Source: Marinospirillum sp.
Lineage (GTDB): Bacteria; Pseudomonadota; Gammaproteobacteria; Pseudomonadales; Halomonadaceae
Direction of reading: 5' to 3'
Length of the DNA stretch: 35,484 bases
NCBI GenBank assembly: GCA_007119985.1
Contig: SKOQ01000014.1
Coordinates: 1-35,484, forward strand
Part shown: in pieces, positions 1 through 8,770 of the stretch
Layout: every line of letters begins with the position of its first letter
Numbering within the stretch: the first letter of the stretch is position 1
Position numbers and translations under genes: made by a program
The notes under the pieces: generated by a model
Database searches by the model: none
The model's input: only the letters and a program-made list of their open reading frames with translations
What the model was told of the DNA's origin: nothing

Positions 1-65
1 GCGCCTGCAATAATAAGATGCATCTGCTACCTCTTGACTCATCGTGGTGAGAGATTCGACCAAGC

Positions 66-93
66 TTGCCAAAAATAGAACAAAACTTATACA
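66..93 (+). promoter_or_regulatory. candidate sigma70 promoter for the DCC-family gene
   Basis: TTGCCA at 66-71 is followed after 16 bases by TATACA at 88-93, a fair match to the -35 and -10 consensus. Transcription would start near position 100, about 40 bases before the ATG at 141. This placement argues against the upstream in-frame TTG at 66 as a start codon. It is a visual call only. Confidence 0.4.
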
Positions 94-140
94 CTAGCTT
101 AACTCAAGTTTTCCTAACCCGCCATGCCAAGGTGAGCCAC

Positions 141-485
141 ATGCCCGCTGCCCAGCTCTACTACGATGCTTCATGCGGCTTATGCCGTCGCGAGATCGAT
201 CACCTACGTCCAAGACTCGAACCCCAGGTGGAGCTGATTGATATCAGTCAACCGCACTTCACACCACCTGCAGGCCATACCCTCGATCAGCTTTATCGGC
301 GTATTCACTTTTTTGATGGGCAGCAGATGCAGATCGGCTATGCCGCCTCTGTTGCCTATTGGCGTGCGGCTGGTTTGAAAAAAACCGCTTGGCTGCTGAG
401 CCTGCCGCTGATGAGGCACGTTGGCCATCTTGTTTACGAGCTGTGGGCCAGATGGCGCAGCCGCCACCTGCGTTGCGATCTTTAA
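141..485 (+). CDS. DCC-family thiol-disulfide oxidoreductase (DUF393)
   Basis: A 114-residue protein whose N-terminus carries the family motif DxxCxxC (DASCGLC, about residues 9-15), which names the DCC family (PF04134, DUF393). The family has a thioredoxin-like redox motif, but its substrates are mostly unknown. I chose the ATG at 141 because AAGGTGAG lies just upstream and because the motif normally sits at the extreme N-terminus. The same frame is open back to a TTG at 66, but that would add 25 residues with no family resemblance and would overlap the candidate promoter. No terminator is visible before cheV. The family call is firm; the cellular role is not known. Confidence 0.85.
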   Translation: MPAAQLYYDASCGLCRREIDHLRPRLEPQVELIDISQPHFTPPAGHTLDQLYRRIHFFDGQQMQIGYAASVAYWRAAGLKKTAWLLSLPLMRHVGHLVYELWARWRSRHLRCDL

Positions 486-628
486 CCTCTCATTGCCTCT
501 ACCTGCTTCTCATCAGAAAATATATGCACTGAAGGCCTGCCTTTTCTGGTCAGTTGTCTCTTTTTTCACTAGTATGTGAATAAACGGCATTCACTAACAA
601 AAGAAGAAATCACCAAGAGGGCTTTTTC

Positions 629-1564
629 ATGGCCGGAGTCTTAGCTAGCGTTGATTCACGCACACAACTCGTTGGGCAGAATCGTCTTGAACTGCTGATG
701 TTCAAACTTCACAGTCAGCAGTTGTTTGCGATTAACGTGTTTAAAGTACAGGAAGTACTGCGCCTACCCAAGCTGGTGAACCTGCCCGGCCATCATCCTC
801 ATGTTGTGGGTGTGGCCCATCTGCGTGGACAAACCGTACCCGTGATCAATCTGGCTCAGGCCATCGGTATGCCGCCCTTGCAGCCTGGTGAAGCCAGTAA
901 CTTGATTGTGACTGAATACAACTCAACCGTGCAGGCTTTCTTAGTTGGTGCTGTGGATCGCATCGTCAACCTAAACTGGGAAGATATTATGCCGCCGCCG
1001 CGCACTACAGGCCGGCAGCACTATTTGACAGCGATTACACGCTTAGAAAACCAAATCATTGAAATCATTGATGTTGAAAAGGTACTGGCTGAAATCAATC
1101 CCTATGCGGTACTCGTCGACACCAGCAGTCTCGAAGCTGAGTTACTTGCCGCAGCTAAAGATATGGAAATCCTGATGGTGGATGATTCACCAACCGCGAT
1201 TTCTCAGGTGCGCCAGGCACTCGAACCCCTTGGTATCACCCTGCATACCGCCACCAACGGCAAAAATGGCTTGAATCAGCTCAAGGCTTGGGCCGCCGAT
1301 GGCGAACAGGTTCCTGAGAAACTACTGATGCTGATCACCGATGCCGAGATGCCCGAAATGGACGGCTACAGCCTGACCACGGCAGTGCGCCAAGATCCAC
1401 AGCTCAAGGATTTATTTGTTGTGCTGCATACTTCGATGTCAGGCAACTTCAATAAAGCCATGGTTGAGAAGGTCGGTTGTGACGACTTCTTATCTAAATT
1501 CCAGCCCAAGCTCCTCGCGGCGCTGGTCGAAAAACGTATCCGAGAAAAAATCGGTCAAGCTTAG
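629..1564 (+). CDS. cheV: chemotaxis protein CheV (CheW-receiver hybrid)
   Basis: This 311-residue protein has a CheW-like coupling domain (about residues 18-160) followed by a CheY-like receiver (about 180-310), the arrangement that defines CheV. CheV couples chemoreceptors to CheA, and phosphorylation of its receiver is thought to tune receptor-array output. In the receiver the acidic pair is D185/D186, the likely phospho-acceptor is D238 (in TDAEMPEMDG), the switch position is T268/S269 and the conserved lysine is K290, so it looks competent. The ATG at 629 has AAGAGG eight bases upstream. It stands alone here with no che operon, as is usual for cheV. The haem-motif chemoreceptor encoded at 20639-22264 is one possible partner (inference). 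Confidence 0.95.
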   Translation: MAGVLASVDSRTQLVGQNRLELLMFKLHSQQLFAINVFKVQEVLRLPKLVNLPGHHPHVVGVAHLRGQTVPVINLAQAIGMPPLQPGEASNLIVTEYNSTVQAFLVGAVDRIVNLNWEDIMPPPRTTGRQHYLTAITRLENQIIEIIDVEKVLAEINPYAVLVDTSSLEAELLAAAKDMEILMVDDSPTAISQVRQALEPLGITLHTATNGKNGLNQLKAWAADGEQVPEKLLMLITDAEMPEMDGYSLTTAVRQDPQLKDLFVVLHTSMSGNFNKAMVEKVGCDDFLSKFQPKLLAALVEKRIREKIGQA

Positions 1565-1581
1565 GTTATTCACTCTCCCTC

Positions 1582-3504
1582 ATGACACTGCTGCGCTTTG
1601 AACATCTTCATCTGGCCTATGGCCCAACCCCACTTTTAAATGATGCCAACCTCACTCTGGAAAAGGGTGAGCGGGTGGCGCTCCTTGGACGCAATGGTGC
1701 AGGCAAATCCTCCCTGCTCAAACTGGTCGCTGGTGATATTCAGCCGGATGGCGGTGAGCTGTGGCGCAAGCCCGGTCTTAAAATCGGCGTCCTGCCTCAG
1801 GTCTTACCTGCTGCGGATGACCGCGATGTCTATGAGGTTGTCGCGCTCGGGCTGGCTGAAGCTGGGCGTCTTCTTGAGGCTTTTCACCACCTCACCCAAC
1901 TCCCACCAGATCAAGTCGATCTGGACAAGATGGATGCCCTGCAGCATCAGCTGGATGCCTGCGACGGCTGGTCACTCGGCCAAAAAGTCGAGCAGCTACT
2001 GAAGCGCCTTCATCTGGATGGCAGCGCCAAAATGGCCTCTCTATCAGGCGGCTGGCGTCGTCGTGTGGCTTTGGCGCAGGCCTTGATCAGCGAACCCGAT
2101 CTCTTACTGCTCGATGAGCCGACTAACCACTTGGATATCGAAACCATCCAATGGTTGGAAGAGCAGATTAAAGCCTTTAACGGCGCGGTGTTACTGATCA
2201 CCCACGACCGGGCCTTTATGCAAAATCTGGCCACGCGGATGCTGGAGCTGGATTTAGGTCAAATCATCAGCTGGGAAGGTGGCTACCAGGATTTTCTGGC
2301 TTATAAGGCCCACCAGCTCGAAGTCGAAGCACGACATCAAGCAGCCTTTGATAAAAAACTCGCTCAAGAAGAAGTCTGGATACGTCAAGGTATCAAGGCA
2401 CGCCGCACCCGTAACGAAGGCCGTGTGCGCGCACTGCAAGAGCTGCGTAAAGAAAGAGCAGCCCGCTTACAGCGTCAGGGTAAGGCGGATATTCAGCTCG
2501 AAGCGGCCGGACAATCAGGCAAGCTGGTGGTTGAACTTAAACATGTCTCGCACAGCTATGGCGATCAACCTGTCATTCGTGATCTCAGCACGCGTATCCA
2601 GCGCGGCGACAAGATCGGTCTTTTGGGACGCAACGGCGCAGGAAAAACCACGCTGCTCAAGATCCTGCTTGGTCAACTAACGCCAGAAGCCGGTGAAGTC
2701 AAACTCGGCACACAGCTTGAAGTCGCTTATTTTGATCAGCTGCGCGGCCAGTTGGATCCGAGCAAAACGGTACTGGATAATCTCGCAGAAGGGCGCACCA
2801 GCGTCACCATCAATGGGCGCGATAAGCATGTGATTGGCTACCTACAGGATTTCCTATTTACGCCTGATCGCGCACGCCAGCCAGTCAGCGCGCTTTCTGG
2901 TGGAGAGCAAAATCGCCTGCTACTGGCCAAGCTCTTCGCCAAGCCTGCCAACTTACTGGTGATGGATGAGCCAACTAACGATCTTGATCTAGAGACGTTG
3001 GAGTTGCTAGAAGAGCTACTGCTGAATTACGAGGGTACACTGCTGCTGGTCAGCCATGACCGCGCCTTCTTGGATAGCGTGGTCACAGGTATTCTGGCCT
3101 TTGAAGAGCAGGGACGCATTAAGGAATATGTCGGCGGTTATGAGGATTGGATTCGCCAAGGCGGGCGCTTTCCTGAGCTGAGAAGCAGCAAAAGTGCAGC
3201 GCAAATCTCACGCTTAGACGAAGTCTCGCCTCCGCCTCTCCCTATCGCCGCTTCACCTGCGCCCAAAGCGGATGCAGCACCAACCAAGAAGCTCAGCTAC
3301 AAGCTGCAACGTGAACTCGATCAACTTCCCGCTGAGATCGAGGCTCTGGAAACAGCGATTGCCACTCAGGAAGCGAAGATCAGTCAAGCTGATTTTTACC
3401 AGCAAAGTCCTGAAGCCGTCGCTCAAGAGCTGGCCCATCTAGAAGCGTTACAGGCGGAATTAGAAGGCAAAATGGAACGCTGGCTGGAACTTGAAGCGCT
3501 CTAG
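1582..3504 (+). CDS. uup: ABC-F family ATPase Uup
   Basis: A 640-residue duplicated ABC ATPase without membrane segments. First cassette: Walker A at residues 36-44 (GRNGAGKSS), signature LSGGW at 154, Walker B with D178/E179, H-loop H208. Second cassette: Walker A at 349-357, LSGGEQ at 438, Walker B ending MDEP near 461-464, H-loop H492. The inter-domain linker (about 255-300, including KLAQEEVWIRQGIKARRTRNEG) and the C-terminal coiled coil starting KLSYKLQRELDQLP near 570 are the Uup pattern, as opposed to EttA or YheS. Length matches E. coli Uup (635). ABC-F proteins act on ribosomes; Uup is also linked to transposon precise excision and branched DNA. It starts 17 bases after cheV with only a weak ribosome-binding site, so it may be co-transcribed. 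Confidence 0.95.
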   Translation: MTLLRFEHLHLAYGPTPLLNDANLTLEKGERVALLGRNGAGKSSLLKLVAGDIQPDGGELWRKPGLKIGVLPQVLPAADDRDVYEVVALGLAEAGRLLEAFHHLTQLPPDQVDLDKMDALQHQLDACDGWSLGQKVEQLLKRLHLDGSAKMASLSGGWRRRVALAQALISEPDLLLLDEPTNHLDIETIQWLEEQIKAFNGAVLLITHDRAFMQNLATRMLELDLGQIISWEGGYQDFLAYKAHQLEVEARHQAAFDKKLAQEEVWIRQGIKARRTRNEGRVRALQELRKERAARLQRQGKADIQLEAAGQSGKLVVELKHVSHSYGDQPVIRDLSTRIQRGDKIGLLGRNGAGKTTLLKILLGQLTPEAGEVKLGTQLEVAYFDQLRGQLDPSKTVLDNLAEGRTSVTINGRDKHVIGYLQDFLFTPDRARQPVSALSGGEQNRLLLAKLFAKPANLLVMDEPTNDLDLETLELLEELLLNYEGTLLLVSHDRAFLDSVVTGILAFEEQGRIKEYVGGYEDWIRQGGRFPELRSSKSAAQISRLDEVSPPPLPIAASPAPKADAAPTKKLSYKLQRELDQLPAEIEALETAIATQEAKISQADFYQQSPEAVAQELAHLEALQAELEGKMERWLELEAL

Positions 3505-3537
3505 AACTTGAAACGCCCTAGGCCGCACTGTGGAAGA

Positions 3538-3570
3538 GGCAGGCCACTTCATGGACGAAGTCAGCCTGCC
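3538..3570. terminator. hairpin between convergent uup and GGDEF genes
   Basis: GGCAGGC (3538-3544) pairs with GCCTGCC (3564-3570), and an inner ACTTC/GAAGT stem closes a six-base loop. The position between two convergent stop codons suits a bidirectional terminator. Neither side has a T-run, so it may instead stabilise RNA ends or assist Rho. Confidence 0.45.
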
Positions 3571-3596
3571 GCTCAGCAGACCCACAGCAGACGCCG

Positions 3597-4643
3597 TTAG
3601 AAAAGATCCACCGAACCTGTCTTGGGACGAATCTCCTTCATCAAACCCTGATCCAAAAGCTCCTGATAAAAATGAAGCTGATTGCGACCATGGCTTTTGG
3701 CGTAATAGAGTGCTTGATCAGCCTGATCCAGCAAAGAAGAGGCTAGATGCCGATTGGTGAGCTGAACCACACCTATACTGGCCGTAACCTGCCCAACCTG
3801 AGGAAAGGGGTAGGCTTCAATGGCACGATGCAAGCGGACGAAGAGCTTCTTTGCCTCACTCAGTCCACCACAATGCGCTACGATGACAAACTCCTCACCG
3901 CCAAAGCGATAAAGGTAATCTGTACGGCGAAAGCTCTGCTGCATCAGCCGTGAGATCAAAATCAATACTTCATCACCAAAAATATGGCCGTAGGTATCAT
4001 TGACCTGCTTAAAATGGTCAATATCCAGCACCGCCATCCAGTAGTGATCAACCTTAGCGGCCAAAACTCGGCGTCGATCATCAGCATCGGCAATGACATT
4101 CGGATCAATCAACTCTTGGCTGATGCGCAAGAAGTTCTCATCGAAGGTTTTCCGATTCAACAGCCCTGTCAACTCATCGGTTTGCGCATCTTCAAGCAGA
4201 CGACAAAAGTTGTGGTAGATACGAAAAAAACTATTGATCAGGTGCTCATCGGCAGGCGCTAAAGGCTCATGGCTGCCGATCAGTAAACAAAAATGGATAT
4301 CATGCATATCCACCACTGGAAAAGCACAAAGATAGGCCTGATCTGCAGATTGAATAAAACAAGGGTGGCCCTGCTGCAAAGCACGTCTTACTAGATCCGC
4401 GGCAGGCTGCGATTGGGCGAATTCAGGCTGGAGTTCAACCACATCCGACTGCTCTGGCTGATAACTCAGAGCAATCAACAAGCGATAGGCTTCATCAACC
4501 TTATAGAGCTGCAAAGAAACCGGGCTCAGAATCTCATGCAGCGTTTTGAGCAAGCTGAGCTCCAAGCGCTGTACGTCCCGGTAGCTGGTGATATGCGCTA
4601 GGCTATCCAGTAACTGGTGGAGTCGATGAGGCATAGTCTTCAC
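3597..4643 (-). CDS. diguanylate cyclase (GGDEF) with GAF-like N-terminal domain
   Basis: A 348-residue protein predicted to make cyclic di-GMP from two GTP. The C-terminal half is a GGDEF domain with an intact GGEEF active site at residues 248-252 and the metal/nucleotide motif DIDHFKQVND near 207-216. Five residues before GGEEF is RRTD (239-242), the RxxD inhibitory site, so product feedback is expected. The N-terminal 150 residues have no membrane helices and look like a GAF-type sensor (inference from length and pattern), so it should be cytoplasmic. The listed start is GTG at 4643; an ATG three codons later at 4634 is equally possible, as neither has a strong ribosome-binding site. It is convergent with uup. 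Confidence 0.9.
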   Translation of the reverse strand: MKTMPHRLHQLLDSLAHITSYRDVQRLELSLLKTLHEILSPVSLQLYKVDEAYRLLIALSYQPEQSDVVELQPEFAQSQPAADLVRRALQQGHPCFIQSADQAYLCAFPVVDMHDIHFCLLIGSHEPLAPADEHLINSFFRIYHNFCRLLEDAQTDELTGLLNRKTFDENFLRISQELIDPNVIADADDRRRVLAAKVDHYWMAVLDIDHFKQVNDTYGHIFGDEVLILISRLMQQSFRRTDYLYRFGGEEFVIVAHCGGLSEAKKLFVRLHRAIEAYPFPQVGQVTASIGVVQLTNRHLASSLLDQADQALYYAKSHGRNQLHFYQELLDQGLMKEIRPKTGSVDLF

Positions 4644-4822
4644 AGATGTCCATAATCAAGTTGATTTCAATATGCTACATGAAGCCAGACAGTGAGTTAA
4701 CAAAAAAAAGCAAAAAACTACGCTCATGCGAAGATACATCAACAAAGAGCTCAGACAGAAAAGATGACTCATCCAGCAGCAAAGCCATGTCATCAACCAT
4801 CAAGACAACACAAAACAACAAC

Positions 4823-5710
4823 CTATTTATCAGCAGCAACCTCAGCATGCTCAAGCAGAAAGTCGACAAAGGCACGATCCGCAATCGACTGGTAAGCGCC
4901 TTTTTTCCAAGCAATCGACATATTCAAAAACACCCGCTCTTTAAAAGGCACCGCGACCAAATCCGGCTCATCTTTGAGCACCATTTTCAAGAAAACGGTA
5001 ATACCAAAACCTTGGCGCACAATCGATTTGGTCAGTGGGATCAGGTTTGATTCAAAAGCTACCCTCGGCGTCAGCCCTGATTTCTCACAGACACGATCAA
5101 TAAATTCACGGTGAAAATAGCCTTCTTTAAAGAGCACCAGCTCTTCTTCAAAGAAATCGGCAAAGCTCACTGCCTCCATCTCAGCAAAACGATGATCGGA
5201 TGGCACACACACCACCATCTCCTCTTGAAGAAAAGACACCGCCTCAAGGTCAGCAGGAACACGGTCGGCCACAATAACGCCGACATCCAAGGTACCTTCA
5301 CGGATTTTTTTCTGGATGCTGCGCGTGCCATCTTCAAAAACAGCCAGATTGAGGTTTTGATGCCGATGCTTAAAAGCCATCAGGATGGGCGGAAAATAAT
5401 AGGAGCCCAGCATACTCGGAATCCCGATGCGCACCTCACCCTTGGTCAGGCCGCGCGCTTCATTGAGCGCCAGCTCAGCCGCTTCGACCTCATCCAGAAT
5501 GCGTCGCGCATGGACGAGCAACAAGGCCCCTTCGGCCGTCGGCTTCACCTTTTTCTCGCCACGATCGAGCAAGGATAGCCCCAGCTGTTTTTCCATATTA
5601 CGAATGGACATACTCACCGCCGGTTGCGCGACGCCCAAGCGCTCGGCAGCCAAGGTAAAGCTTCCCAAATCAGCGACAGCAACCAGATAACGCAAAGGAC
5701 GAATATCCAT
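4823..5710 (-). CDS. LysR-family transcriptional regulator
   Basis: A 295-residue protein with an N-terminal winged helix-turn-helix (residues 1-60, including LGSFTLAAERLGVAQPAVS) and a periplasmic-binding-like effector domain (about 90-290), the standard LysR architecture and length. It is divergent from the YnfM-like transporter gene at 5832 across 121 bases, the classic layout in which a LysR protein controls its neighbour and itself. E. coli ynfL-ynfM has the same organisation. The effector is unknown. The ATG at 5710 is preceded by AAGGT. About 180 A-rich bases (4644-4822, plus strand) separate its stop codon from the GGDEF gene; I see no gene or clear terminator there. Confidence 0.9.
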   Translation of the reverse strand: MDIRPLRYLVAVADLGSFTLAAERLGVAQPAVSMSIRNMEKQLGLSLLDRGEKKVKPTAEGALLLVHARRILDEVEAAELALNEARGLTKGEVRIGIPSMLGSYYFPPILMAFKHRHQNLNLAVFEDGTRSIQKKIREGTLDVGVIVADRVPADLEAVSFLQEEMVVCVPSDHRFAEMEAVSFADFFEEELVLFKEGYFHREFIDRVCEKSGLTPRVAFESNLIPLTKSIVRQGFGITVFLKMVLKDEPDLVAVPFKERVFLNMSIAWKKGAYQSIADRAFVDFLLEHAEVAADK

Positions 5711-5831
5711 AACATGACCTTATCTTGAGTATTGGTAGGATATATTTCGCTTATTGTACCAGAGGGCGTAGAGTGAGAACACCTCTTGATGTATCACTCT
5801 TGTCCATATTTCTTATACCAAACTTATCATC
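5711..5831. promoter_or_regulatory. divergent promoter/operator region of the LysR and MFS genes
   Basis: This AT-rich gap separates the divergent LysR regulator and MFS transporter and should hold both promoters and the regulator's binding sites. A TATC...GATA inverted pair around 5716-5738 is a weak candidate for part of a LysR box. No hexamer pair is strong enough to place either promoter. Confidence 0.45.
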
Positions 5832-7052
5832 ATGATTAAAGAAAAATCACCCGAATTTTGGCGAGCGACCCTCGCTCTCGGCTGCGGCTCGTTTATGATC
5901 TTCAGCAATCTTTACGTCACTCAGCCTTTACTGCCTGAATTCAAAACTATTTTTGAGATCTCCTCTTTAGAAGCCAATGCCTCTTTAGCCTTAACGAGTT
6001 TGACGCTGGGCCTCTCGCTTTTATTCTACGGGCCACTTTCTGATGCCCTAGGCCGTAAAAATATTATGCTCATCACGATGCTCGGGGTCGTGGTGGTGAC
6101 TTTTTTGCTCGCTTGGGCACCCAACTATCCCAGCCTCCTTGTTTTACGCGCCATTCAAGGCTTTCTACTCGGTGGACTCCCCGCAATTGCCATCGGCTAT
6201 ATGGGCGATGAGTTTTCCAAAAAGGCCGTGGCGCTTGCAGTCGGTTTTTATATTGCTGCTAATTCTTTAGGGGGGATTAACGGTCGCCTTTTTTCAGGCT
6301 GGATGGCGGATGTGTTTGATTGGCGGGCAAGCTTCTTCGCTGCAGGATGCTTGTCATTGGTTTGTTTAGCGATTTTCTGGTGGGCTTTGCCGCCTTCGCG
6401 CCACTTTCAGCCGCAACGTTTTGGCTGGTCCTCTTTTGTGCGACCCTTGGGATTACATTTACGCCACCCCCTGCTTTTAGTGGCGTACCTGATCGGCGGG
6501 CTGAACTTTTTTATCTTTGTCAATCAATACAGCTATATCACCTATCTGCTCGCGGGTGAACCTTGGCAGCTCGCGAGTCGCTGGCTGGGACTACTCTTTT
6601 TAACCTATTTAAGCGGCACCTGGGCAGCCAGTATCTCTGGACGTGTCGCACTGGTGCTAGCGCAACCTTACTGTATGGCACTCGGGATCGGTTTGATGCT
6701 GCTTGGCAGTGGCATCACCCTCTTCCCTAACCTAATCAGCATCCTGCTTGGGCTATTGATCAGCAGCTTTGGCTTCTTTTTCTGTCATTCCAATGCTTCA
6801 AGCTGGGTCAGTCGTCAAGCGACCGAAGCTCGAGCCAGCGCCTCAAGCCTCTATCTGGTGTTCTATTACCTCGGGGCCAGCAGCGGCGCCTTTTACCTAG
6901 ATCCTTTTTGGCGCTGGGCCGCTTGGCCTGGTGTGGTCGCAGGCTCAGTCATGATCCTGCTGATTACGCTTGGATGCAGCCTGTGGCTCGCGCGTCAGGA
7001 TGGACGCACCCTGAATCAGTTACATGCCGCACCCAGCCACAAGATGCCGTAA
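5832..7052 (+). CDS. MFS transporter, YnfM-like
   Basis: A 406-residue hydrophobic protein with about 12 predicted helices, the usual size for a 12-helix major facilitator. The MFS motif A-like stretch GPLSDALGRKN lies between helices 2 and 3, near residue 70. Sequences such as SPEFWRATLAL near the N-terminus, LPPSRHF in the central loop and the C-terminal SSLYLVFYYLGAS closely resemble E. coli YnfM, and the divergent LysR gene matches the ynfL-ynfM pair. The physiological substrate is unknown; AraJ/YnfM relatives are treated as drug or metabolite exporters. No strong ribosome-binding site precedes the ATG at 5832, but the conserved sequence begins almost immediately. Its 3' end lies seven bases from the convergent TauE-like gene. 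Confidence 0.85.
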   Translation: MIKEKSPEFWRATLALGCGSFMIFSNLYVTQPLLPEFKTIFEISSLEANASLALTSLTLGLSLLFYGPLSDALGRKNIMLITMLGVVVVTFLLAWAPNYPSLLVLRAIQGFLLGGLPAIAIGYMGDEFSKKAVALAVGFYIAANSLGGINGRLFSGWMADVFDWRASFFAAGCLSLVCLAIFWWALPPSRHFQPQRFGWSSFVRPLGLHLRHPLLLVAYLIGGLNFFIFVNQYSYITYLLAGEPWQLASRWLGLLFLTYLSGTWAASISGRVALVLAQPYCMALGIGLMLLGSGITLFPNLISILLGLLISSFGFFFCHSNASSWVSRQATEARASASSLYLVFYYLGASSGAFYLDPFWRWAAWPGVVAGSVMILLITLGCSLWLARQDGRTLNQLHAAPSHKMP

Positions 7053-7059
7053 TCGACAC

Positions 7060-7815
7060 TTAAATCAACGCTTGATAGGCATCCCAGAGTAAACGCATGG
7101 CCAGCAGGGTCAGTATCCAGTGAATAATCCGTGCAAAACGCTGATCGGTCATGCGGCCCAGTATTTTTAAACCTAACCAAGTACCGATGGCCCCTGCGGC
7201 AATCATCAACAAGATCAAGCCGATCCACTGCTGAAACAAGAAGCCAGCGCCTCCAAACACCACCGCTTTGGGCAGGTGCTGCAAACTCATTGCCGCTGCA
7301 AAATTGGCAACAGTGCGAAAACGCTCACCCTGCTGTTGCTGCTTGATAAAGGCCATCACCAGCGGCCCAGTGGCCCCAGCAAACATACTGAGAAAACTAG
7401 TCGAGATGGCCGTGATTAAAGTCCCTAAGCGGCCCAAACCGATGCTCGGAATGGCTGGCCCCCAGCATAAAAAAAGAATAAAGCCGGCAATAATCAACTG
7501 TAGCGCGGCTAACGGCAGCTGCACCAAAAACAAACTGGCAATCCACGCACCCAACACCGCTCCGGGTGCAAAAATCAGCAGCATCTTAAAATCCAGATGT
7601 CGCCAAGTCATCAGCGCGCGATTCGCATTCGAACCCAGCTGCACCATACCATGCACCGGAATGATGGCGGCCGGCGGCAAGATCAGCGCCAAAATGGCCA
7701 ACAGCAGAACGCCACCCCCCACGCCAAAACTCGCGGTCAGTATGGAGGTCAAGGCAGCAGCAAAAATGAGGATCGCCTGCAGCCCAAGACTTAACTCAGC
7801 AGGAAAAAAAGTCAT
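7060..7815 (-). CDS. TSUP (TauE/SafE/YfcA-type) membrane transporter
   Basis: A 251-residue integral membrane protein with about eight predicted helices. It shows the TauE/SafE family layout (PF01925): a glycine-rich stretch SFGVGGGVLLLAIL near residue 30 and a related second-half motif STSFLSMFAGATGPLVMAF. The family is linked to export or uptake of sulfite, sulfoacetate and related anions across the inner membrane; the substrate here cannot be read from sequence. A near-perfect ribosome-binding site (AAGGAGGTG) lies upstream. The ATG at 7815 is 11 bases from it and a TTG at 7818 is 8 bases away, so the protein may begin one residue earlier. It is separate from the sulfate operon at 16 kb. 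Confidence 0.88.
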   Translation of the reverse strand: MTFFPAELSLGLQAILIFAAALTSILTASFGVGGGVLLLAILALILPPAAIIPVHGMVQLGSNANRALMTWRHLDFKMLLIFAPGAVLGAWIASLFLVQLPLAALQLIIAGFILFLCWGPAIPSIGLGRLGTLITAISTSFLSMFAGATGPLVMAFIKQQQQGERFRTVANFAAAMSLQHLPKAVVFGGAGFLFQQWIGLILLMIAAGAIGTWLGLKILGRMTDQRFARIIHWILTLLAMRLLWDAYQALI

Positions 7816-7952
7816 CAAGATTCACACCTCCTTCAAGAGCAGAAAACAAATCTAGAGAAGCCGAAACAAAAAAAGCATAATACCCTTTCTTGCTGCCACT
7901 TAAGCAGCAGACTCAGGCCTTAGCGCTCTTTTCAGCTATCAGGAGTCAGTGC

Positions 7953-8585
7953 GTGCTACAATTTGAAATTCTTCCCGTGACGCCCTTTGCGCAAAACGCA
8001 ACACTCATCTGGTGCGATCAAACACGAGAGGCCGCCATCATTGATGCCGGTGGCGAAGTAGATCGCCTACTGGATGCCGTTGAGCAAAAAGGACTCAAGC
8101 TCACCTACCTTTTGCTCACCCACGGACATATCGACCATGCTGGTGGTGCCGCTGATCTCAAAGCCCGAACAGGTGTGCCCATCTGGGGCCCCCAGCGCGA
8201 AGATCAGTTTTGGCTGGATGGTCTCGGTGATCAAAGCCGCCTTTTCTCCTTCCCTGAAGCCAAGCCAGTCACGCCAGATCGCTGGTTAGAAGAGGGCGAT
8301 TGCATCCAACTGGGAGAAAGCCAGCTTGAGGTCTTGCACTGCCCAGGTCATACGCCCGGGCATCTTGTCTTCTATGATGCCGCCACTCAGTGGGCTCAAG
8401 TTGGTGATGTTCTGTTTGCTGGCTCGATTGGCCGTACGGATTTTCCGCGCGGTGATCATGCGACACTCATTGCCTCGATCAAAAACAAGCTCTTGCCCCT
8501 CGGTGACGCGGTGCGTTTTGTACCAGGCCATGGGCCCATGTCGAGCTTTGGTGAAGAAAAAAGAAGTAATCCCTTTCTGCGCTAA
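7953..8585 (+). CDS. gloC: glyoxalase II-type metallo-beta-lactamase-fold hydrolase (YcbL/GloC)
   Basis: A 210-residue single-domain enzyme with the full metal-ligand set: THGHIDH at residues 56-62, H133 in PGHTPGH, D152 in GDVLF and H193 in PGHGP. Segments such as GDCIQLGESQLEVLHCPGHT and DFPRGDHATLIASIKNKLLP closely match E. coli YcbL, now GloC, which hydrolyses S-lactoylglutathione in methylglyoxal detoxification. I chose the GTG at 7953 because AGGAG lies seven bases upstream and the protein then begins like YcbL. An in-frame ATG at 7890 would add 21 residues with no ribosome-binding site or family counterpart. It is divergent from the TSUP gene. Confidence 0.9.
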   Translation: MLQFEILPVTPFAQNATLIWCDQTREAAIIDAGGEVDRLLDAVEQKGLKLTYLLLTHGHIDHAGGAADLKARTGVPIWGPQREDQFWLDGLGDQSRLFSFPEAKPVTPDRWLEEGDCIQLGESQLEVLHCPGHTPGHLVFYDAATQWAQVGDVLFAGSIGRTDFPRGDHATLIASIKNKLLPLGDAVRFVPGHGPMSSFGEEKRSNPFLR

Positions 8586-8770
8586 ACTCAACAAGTCGCA
8601 CCATGATCGCATTGAAGTGCAATCTGGTGCTGGCTGAATACGACTAAAGAATAGAGCGATCACCGGCAGCAAGTTAAAACAAGCGTTTGTCTGCAAACCT
8701 GCATAATGCTAGAGTGCATAGATGACTGCTTCTTCGCGACCCATCTAAAAAAAATAACTGGAGACCTTCT

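Noticed and set aside
570..628. Flagellar sigma28 promoter upstream of cheV
   Set aside because: GTGAATAA gives only a partial -10 match, and no TAAA-type -35 lies at the right spacing.
4646..5050. Plus-strand ORF of 134 codons over the LysR tail
   Set aside because: The Lys/Ser-rich start comes from A-rich intergenic DNA, and the rest is antisense to the conserved LysR gene.
7268..7855. Plus-strand ORF of 195 codons opposite the TSUP gene
   Set aside because: It is antisense to a clear membrane transporter and has a cysteine/proline-rich composition with no family features.
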